Shown here: positions 42,755 to 49,691 of the stretch, one piece after another
Numbering within the stretch: position 1 is the stretch's first letter
Layout: the number at the start of each line of letters is the position of its first letter
Assembly: GCF_018138715.1 (NCBI RefSeq)
Contig: NZ_JAGSHX010000001.1
Coordinates: 310,001 to 374,000, forward strand
Reading direction: 5' to 3'
Length of the DNA stretch: 64,000 bases
DNA from: Streptomyces asiaticus
GTDB taxonomy: Bacteria; Actinomycetota; Actinomycetes; Streptomycetales; Streptomycetaceae
The notes under the pieces: model-generated
Databases searched by the model: none
What the model was told of the DNA's origin: nothing
What the model saw: only the letters and a program-made list of their open reading frames with translations
Translations under genes and position numbers: made by a program

Positions 42755-42867
42755 TGATTGACCCTGTGGACCTGGGTCATCGTGGTCCGCGCGACGCGCT
42801 TCGTGGCCAGCGGGATCCCGACGGCGATCGCCGCGCCCACCAACAGGGTGAACAGGGTACGGAACAT
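42751..42867 (-). CDS. Small single-pass membrane peptide (38 aa)
   Basis: This short gene encodes MFRTLFTLLVGAAIAVGIP and ends in a basic tail with TKRVARTTMTQVHRVNQ. One hydrophobic helix (about residues 4-20) and a positive C-terminus predict a membrane-anchored peptide. It begins 1 bp after the Rieske stop, has AAGG 6 bp upstream, and overlaps the M20-like gene start by 4 bp. That fit inside a tightly packed operon is the main evidence that it is real. Its function is not known; anchoring or scaffolding is a guess. Confidence 0.62.
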   Translation of the reverse strand: MFRTLFTLLVGAAIAVGIPLATKRVARTTMTQVHRVNQ

Positions 42868-42868
42868 G

Positions 42869-44116
42869 TCATGCCTTCTCTTCGGATGCGGATGCGGATG
42901 CGGATGCGGATGCGGATGCGGATGCGCCGCCGACCGCGGCCAGCTTCTTGCCGTACTCCTCCTCGCTGAGGTTCCGCCAGGCGGTGAGCGAGATGTCGGG
43001 CCGGTAGAGCTTCTCCGGCGGCGCGTCGGTGACATCGACCATCCACGCGTCCTGGCCGGAGAACTGGCCGTGGAACAGCCAGCGGATCGCCCCCAGGTAC
43101 TTGGCGTAGAAGCGCAGGGTGTCCCAGCCCTCGGTGAAGTTGACCATCACACCGACGTAGCGGTGGTTGTCCTCGTCCACCGGGACGTAGAACTCGTAGT
43201 GGATGAACTTGGGGTAGGCGATGCGCAGCACGCCCGGCATCGACAGGGACGCGAAGCCGGGGAACTCCTGGGCCTCGATCGTCGGGTCGATACTGCCGGC
43301 CTTGCCGGTGTTGCCGATGTTGAAGGTCTCCTTCGGCGGCTGCATCTTCCACCAGCGCTTGTTGGTCCAGCGGCCCACCCCGGGGTACTCGGCCTCCCAG
43401 TGGACCTCGTCCTGGACCCGGAAGATCCAGCGGCCACGCGGCACGATCCGGGTGATGTTCCAGGTCGGCATGGGCTTGAACAGCCGCCACAGGGCCGTGC
43501 GGTGGAGGTACTTGGCGTGGCCCTCGTCGAAGCCGTTCTCGCAGGCGAACCGCCAGTTGCCACCGCGCGGCTCGATCCGTCCGCCCATCACGAACGCGTT
43601 GCCGACCAGCTCCTCCGGAAGCTGGGAGTCGATCGGATGCGGCTCCTCGTCGGCGATCGGGATGTACACCCACACCATCCCGAGGCGCTCCTCGACCGGA
43701 TAGGTGCGCACGCCCAGCTTCCCGGTCAGCCGGCACCCGGGGCCGTCGGTGATGACCGCGGACAGCCGCCCGGTGGGCAGGTCGAAGGTCCAGCCGTGGT
43801 ACGGGCAGCTGACCGTGCCCGGAAACTGCTGATTGCCCTCCGACAGCGGCACACCGCGGTGCGGGCACCGGTTGTGCAGGGCGTAGGCGGTGCCGCTGTC
43901 GCGGATCAGCGCGATCCGCTCGCCGCAGACGGTGAACGGCAGCGGCTTGCCGGTGATCTGGCTGGACCAGGTGACCGGGTACCAGTAGCCGCGGAAGCCC
44001 GCGGCCGCACCGTCGTAGTGAGGCCAGGACGACCAGTCCTGGCGGCCGGGCTCGGCCGGTTTTCTGCGGCGGCTCCGGACGGGGGTGGCCGTGTCGGGAG
44101 AGTCCTCGACCGTCAT
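42869..44116 (-). CDS. Rieske non-haem iron oxygenase, carbazole dioxygenase (CarAa)-like
   Basis: The 415-aa protein is the terminal oxygenase of the cluster. The Rieske 2Fe-2S centre is bound by Cys84, His86 (RCPHRG), Cys104 and His107 (CPYHGW). The catalytic iron region is ENGFDEGHAKYLH with Asp197, His200 and His205. GFRGYWYPV near the start and MPGVLRI, then FYVPVDEDNH near the end resemble CarAa and 2-oxoquinoline 8-monooxygenase. No small beta subunit is present, fitting that alpha3 type. The C-terminus has a (Ala-Ser)7 tail from a hexanucleotide repeat. The start has AGGAGG upstream; it leads the eight-gene operon. Confidence 0.9.
   Translation of the reverse strand: MTVEDSPDTATPVRSRRRKPAEPGRQDWSSWPHYDGAAAGFRGYWYPVTWSSQITGKPLPFTVCGERIALIRDSGTAYALHNRCPHRGVPLSEGNQQFPGTVSCPYHGWTFDLPTGRLSAVITDGPGCRLTGKLGVRTYPVEERLGMVWVYIPIADEEPHPIDSQLPEELVGNAFVMGGRIEPRGGNWRFACENGFDEGHAKYLHRTALWRLFKPMPTWNITRIVPRGRWIFRVQDEVHWEAEYPGVGRWTNKRWWKMQPPKETFNIGNTGKAGSIDPTIEAQEFPGFASLSMPGVLRIAYPKFIHYEFYVPVDEDNHRYVGVMVNFTEGWDTLRFYAKYLGAIRWLFHGQFSGQDAWMVDVTDAPPEKLYRPDISLTAWRNLSEEEYGKKLAAVGGASASASASASASASEEKA
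42884..42925. repeat. Seven tandem GGATGC hexamers inside the Rieske gene
   Basis: The hexamer ggatgc is repeated seven times without change and encodes the (Ala-Ser)7 tail of the Rieske protein on the minus strand, 15 bp before the stop. Length changes by slippage would add or remove Ala-Ser pairs without shifting the frame. Confidence 0.95.
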
Positions 44117-44441
44117 CGTGCGTGTCCTCCTGATACCGGGTGAACGGTGGACCCGAGCATCCGGCCGGACGCGGATCCGCCCAAGGGATCCGGTCCGCTG
44201 AGCAGACCGCGCCCTCCCCGGCGCGGCGACCGGACGGCGGGGTGACGGGATGGCGGGCCGACGGGATGGCGGCCGACCGGGCGGCGGCCGACTGGACGGC
44301 GGCCGACTGGACGGCGGCCGCGGCGGTGCGTCCCGCTGAGCGGACCCCGCCCGGTGCGCGGACCGGGCGGCGCGGTCTAGCGTGCGCCGGGTCCGCCCCC
44401 TCGCCGAACAGGGCAGTGAGCCCGTGATACGGAGCGAAAAC
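44117..44441. promoter_or_regulatory. Divergent promoter region of the Rieske operon and MDR gene, with operator-like dyads
   Basis: This 325-bp interval has no gene. Positions 44192-44208 read ggtccgctgagcagacc, a near-perfect 17-bp dyad, directly next to a ggatcc-n7-ggatcc dyad at 44173-44191. A related site, gtcccgctgagcggac, is at 44330-44345, followed by a CCGCCC...GGACC element to 44364. A matching composite occurs upstream of the hydrolase operon at 46447-46482. Between them lies a stretch of ggcggccgac-type short repeats (44270-44320). Confidence 0.65.
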
Positions 44442-45395
44442 GTGAGCCACCCGACGTCACAGTCCCTGGTGCTGGAGGAGTTCGGCACCCTGCCGCGGCT
44501 CGTCGAGCGGCCGGTCCCCGAGCCACGCCCCGGCCACACCCTGGTGCGGATCGAGGCGGCCGCCGTCAGCCACCTCGACCTGAACGTCATCGACGGCACG
44601 TTCGGTATCCTCCCCGACCTGCCCGCGGTGCCCGGAACCGCGGGCAGCGGAATCGTCGTCGCCTCCGACACCCACCCCGAGGGGAGCCTCGTCCGCCTCA
44701 GCGGCAAGGCACTCGGGCTGCGCCGCGACGGCACCTGGGGCGGCCACGCACTGGTCCCGGACGCCGCGGTGGAGGCGGTGCCCGACGGCACGGACCCCGC
44801 CCTGGCCTGTAGTTTCTTCTCCCCCGCGGGCACGGCGTGGGCCTCGGTGCACACGGTGGCGGACGTCCAGCCCGGGGAGCGGGTCCTGGTGACCGGGGCG
44901 GCCGGTGCGGTGGGCGCGCTCACCGTGCAGATCGCGGCCCGGGCCGGGGCGGAGGTGATCGGCGTGGTGGGCCGCCCCGCCAAACTGCCGCATGTCCCGG
45001 CTCCCGCCAAGGCGCTGCTCGCCGCCGACCTCTCCGCCGACGCGATCGGTGGCCCGGTGGACGTCGTCGTCGACACCGTGGGCGGGCCGGTCCTGCGTGA
45101 CTCCCTGCCGCTGGTGCGCCCGCGCGGCCGGGTCGCCCTCGTCGGTTACACCGCGGGCCGTGAGTTCACCGTGGACCTGGCCGACTTCCTCCTCGCCGAT
45201 GTGTCGCTGCTGCCCGTGAACCTGATGACCCGGGGGAAGGAGGTGGCCGCCGACACCCAGCGGCTGCTCGGCGACCTCACCTCCGGTGAGCTGACGCTGC
45301 CCGTCGAGCGCCATCGCATCGACGGGCTGGCGGAGGCCGTGGCACGTCTGCGGTCCGGGGAGGCGGTGGGCAAGGTGGTCCTCGACCTCGGCTGA
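44442..45395 (+). CDS. MDR-superfamily NADPH:quinone/enoyl reductase-like oxidoreductase
   Basis: The 317-aa protein has the medium-chain dehydrogenase fold without zinc ligands: VPGTAGSGIV near the catalytic-domain end, the nucleotide motif VTGAAGAVGALTVQIAARAGAEVIG and GKVVLDLG at the end. It probably reduces a C=C or carbonyl group with NADPH. The GTG at 44442 has GGAG 7 bp upstream. It diverges from the Rieske operon across operator-like dyads, so it is likely co-regulated with it. Confidence 0.84.
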   Translation: MSHPTSQSLVLEEFGTLPRLVERPVPEPRPGHTLVRIEAAAVSHLDLNVIDGTFGILPDLPAVPGTAGSGIVVASDTHPEGSLVRLSGKALGLRRDGTWGGHALVPDAAVEAVPDGTDPALACSFFSPAGTAWASVHTVADVQPGERVLVTGAAGAVGALTVQIAARAGAEVIGVVGRPAKLPHVPAPAKALLAADLSADAIGGPVDVVVDTVGGPVLRDSLPLVRPRGRVALVGYTAGREFTVDLADFLLADVSLLPVNLMTRGKEVAADTQRLLGDLTSGELTLPVERHRIDGLAEAVARLRSGEAVGKVVLDLG

Positions 45396-45442
45396 ACGGC
45401 CCGGCGGCGGGGCGGGGCCGTTCACCGGCGGGGCGGGGCCGT

Positions 45443-45841
45443 TCACCCCATCAGGACCACGGCCCGGCCCCGGCAGCACACCACATCGCCCCGGCCACCG
45501 TGCTCGACCAGATCCAGGGTGACCCGCCCCGTCACCGGATCGACGGCGCCGACCGTGCCGCTCACCACGAGCCGCTCCCCGGCGAGGGCCGGTGCCCGGT
45601 TCTGCCATTCGACCTCCAGGACCCGTCCGTCAGGACCCGCGAACGACATGGCGGCGCGGTGCATCAGACAGCCGTGCAACTGCGCCATGACGACCGGGCC
45701 GTCCAGCCCCTCGGACCGTGCGAACCCGGTGTCGTAGTGGATGCGGTGGGCGTTGCGGGTGACCGCCCCGAACCGCAGCAGCGTGACGGCGTCCGGGGTG
45801 AACTCCACCGGTGGTACGGGCTGCCCCGTGCGCACCCTCAT
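45443..45841 (-). CDS. MaoC-like hydratase, C-terminal hot-dog half (second pair)
   Basis: The 132-aa protein is a paralogue of the hot-dog protein at 37862, with RNAHRIHYDTGFA (catalytic Asp/His) and LHGCLMHRAAMSF. Its start overlaps the stop of its N-terminal partner gene by 4 bp. The pair would act as a hydratase on a CoA thioester. It is convergent with the MDR gene, and the short space between them holds two copies of a ggcggggcggggccgttca-like direct repeat but no clear hairpin. Confidence 0.82.
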   Translation of the reverse strand: MRVRTGQPVPPVEFTPDAVTLLRFGAVTRNAHRIHYDTGFARSEGLDGPVVMAQLHGCLMHRAAMSFAGPDGRVLEVEWQNRAPALAGERLVVSGTVGAVDPVTGRVTLDLVEHGGRGDVVCCRGRAVVLMG

Positions 45842-46314
45842 CGGACGATGAACCTCTCCCGCACCCGGGCGAGCGTGGACCGCTCCGCCGTGTACGTCTT
45901 CTCGACGGTCAGCAGCAGGAACGGTGCACCGCTGCCCTTGCGTGCGACATCCGTGAGGACACGGCGGACCCCGATCCGGTCGCCCGCCCGCACCTCGCCG
46001 GTGAACCGGACCTCCTGGCCGCCCGCCATGAGCCGTACGTCCAGGCCGTCGGTGCCCGGGACCTCGTCGCGGTACATCCCGTCCGGCCGGAACTCGCCCT
46101 GGTCGGCGCCGCCCGCGCCCCGCAGCAGACTCACCACGTACAGCGGATGGACGGTGAATCCGGGGTGGTCGGGGTCGATCAGCCGTGGACTGGTCTCCCC
46201 GGCCGCGCGCGCGAACTCCGCCGCGTCCTCGGCCCGTACGACCCCCAGATCCCGGTGTTCCGGGCGGCCGATCACCGCCCTGGCCCGTTCCTCGGCCACT
46301 TCCCACGCGGACAT
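45838..46314 (-). CDS. MaoC-like hydratase, N-terminal hot-dog half (second pair)
   Basis: The 158-aa protein is a FAS1-like dehydratase/MaoC N-terminal domain (YVVSLLRGAG, GLDVRLMAGGQEVRFTGEVRAGDRI, PFLLLTVEKTYTAER). As usual for this half, the catalytic residues are in the partner subunit. Its leader carries four 16-bp tandem repeats. It diverges from the C-C hydrolase/CoA-transferase/ligase operon, with a shared operator-like composite between them. Confidence 0.8.
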   Translation of the reverse strand: MSAWEVAEERARAVIGRPEHRDLGVVRAEDAAEFARAAGETSPRLIDPDHPGFTVHPLYVVSLLRGAGGADQGEFRPDGMYRDEVPGTDGLDVRLMAGGQEVRFTGEVRAGDRIGVRRVLTDVARKGSGAPFLLLTVEKTYTAERSTLARVRERFIVR

Positions 46315-46330
46315 GTGCTGCCTTTCTGCG

Positions 46331-46401
46331 GACGCGAATCATCGGGGACGCGAATCATCGGGACACGAATCATCAGGGACGCGAATCATCGGGGACACGA
46401 T
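46331..46401. repeat. Four imperfect 16-bp tandem repeats in a leader region
   Basis: Units of the form gacRcgaatcatcRgg occur at 46331-46346, 46347-46361 (15 bp), 46362-46377 and 46378-46393, plus a partial fifth. They lie directly upstream of the second hydratase pair, in its probable untranslated leader or promoter. They could be regulator sites or a structured leader. Confidence 0.9.
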
Positions 46402-46446
46402 GAGCCGGGAGGCTAGCCACCGCCCGGAGGCCCCCACCACGGGACC

Positions 46447-46482
46447 GGCCCGCTCAGCGGACCGGTCCGCTTGGGCGGAGAT
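46447..46482. promoter_or_regulatory. Composite operator shared with the Rieske promoter region
   Basis: Two adjacent dyads, cccgctcagcgg (46449-46460) and ggtccgcttgggcgga (46464-46479), form a composite that, read on the minus strand, matches 44173-44208 closely over about 35 bp. It lies 24 bp upstream of the C-C hydrolase ATG. A common regulator, probably the IclR protein, is likely. Confidence 0.68.
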
Positions 46483-46505
46483 CACCGGCCGCACACCATC
46501 GGGAC

Positions 46506-47375
46506 ATGGACCTCATGACCATCCAGAAGCCGCCGGAGGGCGCCTACGCGGAAGCGGACGGCGTCACGTACCACTACACCGAACTGGGCACGACGGGCAG
46601 GCCGACGGTCTTCCTGCACGGCGGCGGCCCCGGGTGCACGGGCTGGTCCGACTTCGGGCAGGTGGCACCGCTGTTCGCCGAGGACCGCCACTGCTACCTC
46701 GTGGACATCCTCCAGTACGGCAAGTCCGGCAAGTCCGTCATCGAAGGCCCGATGTGGGACTACCACGCCGCCAAGACGGTCGCCCTGCTCGACACCCTGG
46801 GCATCGAGCGCGCCGACTTCGTGTGCAACTCATGGGGCGGGACCATCGCGCTGAACCTGGCCGCGAAGTACCCCGAGCGGGCCCGGTCGCTGACCATCAC
46901 CGGCAGCATGCCCGTGTTCCACGGCCCGCTGGCCCCGCTGCCGGAGGGCGGTCGGCGTGGCCGCAACGCCCGCGATGTGTACTACGGCGGCACCGGCCCC
47001 TCCTGGGAGAAGATGCGGGAGCTGATCGCCCGCCTGGAGTGGTACGACCCCGCCGCGATCCCCGACGACACCGTCACCCTGCGCTATGAACAGAGCCTGG
47101 ACCCGGAGGAGACCGCCCTCGCCGGAGCCTCCGACAACCCGCGTGGCGACTGGCAGGACCTCACCGCGGAACTCGGTGCCATCCAGGCGCCCACCCTCTT
47201 CCTCTGGGGCATGTACGACGCGTTCCTCACCCCCGACTATCCGCTGATGCTCGCCCGCATGGTCCCCAGGGGCAATCTGCACGTCATGCACCACGCCTCC
47301 CACCACCCCCAGGAGGAGCGGCCGCACGCCTACTACACCGCGGTCACCGGCTTCCTGAACCAGCAGCACGACTGA
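46506..47375 (+). CDS. Alpha/beta hydrolase, second meta-cleavage product hydrolase-like enzyme
   Basis: The 289-aa protein has HGGGPGCTGW (oxyanion-hole region), the nucleophile elbow FVCNSWGGTIAL with Ser, PTLFLWGMYDAFLTPDYP (acid) and HVMHHASHHPQEE (histidine region). HGGGPG and the NSxGG elbow are typical of BphD/MhpC/HsaD-type C-C hydrolases. It starts a rightward operon with a CoA transferase and an acyl-CoA ligase. No clear Shine-Dalgarno is seen before the ATG. It may act on a different ring-fission product than the enzyme at 39586. Confidence 0.85.
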   Translation: MDLMTIQKPPEGAYAEADGVTYHYTELGTTGRPTVFLHGGGPGCTGWSDFGQVAPLFAEDRHCYLVDILQYGKSGKSVIEGPMWDYHAAKTVALLDTLGIERADFVCNSWGGTIALNLAAKYPERARSLTITGSMPVFHGPLAPLPEGGRRGRNARDVYYGGTGPSWEKMRELIARLEWYDPAAIPDDTVTLRYEQSLDPEETALAGASDNPRGDWQDLTAELGAIQAPTLFLWGMYDAFLTPDYPLMLARMVPRGNLHVMHHASHHPQEERPHAYYTAVTGFLNQQHD

Positions 47376-47393
47376 GCATCCCGCGGAGGACAA

Positions 47394-49691
47394 GTGAGCA
47401 ACCCGGCCGTACGCGTCGTCGAACTGTCCAGCCCCTTCACCCGGTTCGCGGGTCGGCTCCTGGTCGGCCTCGGACACGAGGTCGTCCTGGTCGAGCCCGA
47501 GGAGGGCGATCCGACACGGCGCGAACTGAACGGCGACGCCTTCGTCCACTGGCACGCCGGCAAGCGGTCCGTCACCCCCGCGTCCCCGGAGGAGCTGCGG
47601 CGCCTGGTGGCGGGAGCCGACGTCCTCCTCGACGGGACACCGGACGGGGCTCCGGAGGCCGTCGCGGGACTCGGCCACCTCGTCCACGTCCGCGTCACCC
47701 CCTTCGGGACCGTGGGCCCCCGCGGCCACTGGCAGGGCACCGATCTGGTGGTCGCCGCGCTCGGCGGGATGCTCGCGCAGGTCGGCGACCCGGACGGGCC
47801 GCCCCTGCGCCTTCCGGAGAACCAGGCGGAGCAGCTCGCCGGGGTGCACGCCGCGATCGCCGCGCTGCTCGGACTGCGGGCCAGGCGCACCGGCCCGGGC
47901 CAGCTCGCCGACGTATCCGCCCAGGCGTGCGTGGCCGCCGCCCTGGAGGCGGGCGCCCTCGCCTATCTGCACGAGGACCGGGTGCCCGCGCGCCCCGGCC
48001 GGGTGCATCCGCTGGTGCCGCACGGGCTGTTCCGGGCCGCCGACGGCCATCTCGGTGGTGGCCTCGGCGGCAGCCCCCGCATGTGGGACGCGCTGCTCGC
48101 CTGGCTGCGCGAGGAGGGCGCCGAGGCCGACCTCGCCGAGCCGCGCTGGCAGGACCCGGTGGAGCGCAAGAAGCACCAGGAGCATGTCTTCGCGGTGGTG
48201 CAGGAGTTCGCGGGCCGGTGGCCGAAGGCCGAGTTCGCCGAGCTCGCCCAGTCCAGGAAGCTGCCGTGGGCGGCGGTCGACCTGCCGCACGAGCTGCCCG
48301 GCAACCCGCAGCTCGCCGCCCGTGACTTCTTCCTCCGCGCCGGGGACCGCACCGATCTGGGCTTCCCCTTCGCGTTCCCCGAAGGCCACCGGATCAAGGA
48401 GCTGGACGTCCCGGAACGGGGCGCGGACCGAACGCTTCTGCACGAGCACCGCGCGGCCCCGAAGGTGCCCGGAACGCGGGAACCCGCGCGGCCCGCCCTG
48501 CACGGCGTCCGCGTCCTGGATCTGACCTGGGTGCTCGCCGGGCCGTACTGCACCAAGGTGCTCGCCGACCACGGCGCCGATGTCATCAAGGTCGAGTCAC
48601 TCGGCCGTCCCGACCCCACCCGGTTCGCGCCCTTCATGCACCTCTCGCGCGGCCCGCACACCGATCCGAACACCAACGGCTATTTCAACGAGGTCAACCG
48701 CAACAAGCGCAGCCTGGCCCTCGACACCCGCACCGAGGACGGCATCGCCGTACTCCGCGACCTCATCGCCTCCTGCGACGTCCTGGTGGAGAACTTCAGC
48801 GCCACCGTCATGACCAAACTCGGCCTGGGCTACGACACCCTGCGCGAGATCAACCCCCGGCTGGTGTACATCAGCATGTCCGGGATGGGGCACACCGGCC
48901 CGCGCAGCGGCTGGGTGTCGTACGCGGACACCGTGTCCGCCAGCTCGGGGCTCACCGGCCTGACCGGATGGGGCCCGGACGACGTGGTCGGGGTGATCTA
49001 CGGCCACGGCGACATCGTGGCGGGGCTACAGGCCGCGCTCGCCACCGTCGCCGCCCTGGAACACCGCGAGGAGACCGGGCGCGGACAGCACATCGACCTG
49101 TCCCAGCTCGAGGCGATCGCCTCCCATATGGGCACCAGCCTGCTCCACCCCACCGAGCCCGCCGCGAACACCGATCCGCGGTGGAGCCCGCAGGGCGTGT
49201 ACCGCTGCCTCGGCGCCGACAGCTGGCTGGCCGTCAGCGTCCGCGACGACACCGAATGGGCCGCGCTGTGCACGGTGATCGGCCGTCCCGACCTCGCCAC
49301 CGACGAACGCACCCGCACGGCGGAGAGGCGCGCACACCACACCGAGCTGGTCGACGGCGCCCTCGCCGCCTGGGCCAGGACCCTGCCGGCCGACGCCACC
49401 GCCGAACTCCTCCAGGAGCACGGCATACCCGCGGGCCCGGTGCGGGACGGCCGCGACCTCGTGGAGCACGATCCGCAACTGCGGGCCAGGGGCTTCTACG
49501 TCCGCGCGGAACACCCGGTGGCGGGGGCCTTCCTGCACGAGGGGCCGCCCGTCCGGCTCACCCGCACACCCGGTCGCATCGTCAAGGCGGCACCCGTGCT
49601 CGGCGCCGACACCGACGATGTGCTGCGCGAGGTCGCGGGGCTGTCGCCGGAGCGGATCCGCGCACTGCGCGAGCGCGAGGTGCTGCGGTGA
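47394..49691 (+). CDS. Double-domain class III CoA transferase (CaiB/BaiF family)
   Basis: The 765-aa protein is two CaiB/BaiF domains in tandem. The first (residues 1-350) is divergent, with RVVELSSPFTRFAGRLLVGLGH and GQLADVSAQA; the second (about 365-765) is typical, with RVLDLTWVLAGPYCTKVLADHGADVIKVE-type features (read in parts), ENFSATVM and GQHIDLSQLEA with the catalytic aspartate. Class III enzymes move CoA between carboxylic acids; single-domain forms are about 400 aa and dimerise as interlocked rings, so the fusion may be a built-in heterodimer. GGAGG precedes the GTG; it overlaps the ligase start by 4 bp. Confidence 0.87.
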   Translation: MSNPAVRVVELSSPFTRFAGRLLVGLGHEVVLVEPEEGDPTRRELNGDAFVHWHAGKRSVTPASPEELRRLVAGADVLLDGTPDGAPEAVAGLGHLVHVRVTPFGTVGPRGHWQGTDLVVAALGGMLAQVGDPDGPPLRLPENQAEQLAGVHAAIAALLGLRARRTGPGQLADVSAQACVAAALEAGALAYLHEDRVPARPGRVHPLVPHGLFRAADGHLGGGLGGSPRMWDALLAWLREEGAEADLAEPRWQDPVERKKHQEHVFAVVQEFAGRWPKAEFAELAQSRKLPWAAVDLPHELPGNPQLAARDFFLRAGDRTDLGFPFAFPEGHRIKELDVPERGADRTLLHEHRAAPKVPGTREPARPALHGVRVLDLTWVLAGPYCTKVLADHGADVIKVESLGRPDPTRFAPFMHLSRGPHTDPNTNGYFNEVNRNKRSLALDTRTEDGIAVLRDLIASCDVLVENFSATVMTKLGLGYDTLREINPRLVYISMSGMGHTGPRSGWVSYADTVSASSGLTGLTGWGPDDVVGVIYGHGDIVAGLQAALATVAALEHREETGRGQHIDLSQLEAIASHMGTSLLHPTEPAANTDPRWSPQGVYRCLGADSWLAVSVRDDTEWAALCTVIGRPDLATDERTRTAERRAHHTELVDGALAAWARTLPADATAELLQEHGIPAGPVRDGRDLVEHDPQLRARGFYVRAEHPVAGAFLHEGPPVRLTRTPGRIVKAAPVLGADTDDVLREVAGLSPERIRALREREVLR

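Noticed and set aside
42884..42925. Short regular repeats that might be a CRISPR or minisatellite array
   Set aside because: The 6-bp units have no spacers, lie inside a coding region and keep its frame; no cas gene is present in the window.
42751..43035. A 94-codon leftward frame with a His-Pro repeat running into the small membrane peptide
   Set aside because: The His-Pro part is the GGATGC hexamer repeat of the Rieske gene read in another frame. Only the last 38 codons, from the ATG at 42867, have their own ribosome site and fit between genes.
44173..44191. The ggatcc-n7-ggatcc dyad as an independent operator
   Set aside because: It is not repeated at the other cluster promoters with the same symmetry; only the composite with the next dyad is shared.
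42869..45076. A 735-codon leftward frame upstream-extended from the Rieske gene
   Set aside because: The part beyond 44116 lies opposite the MDR gene and has no family features; AGGAGG precedes the ATG at 44116.
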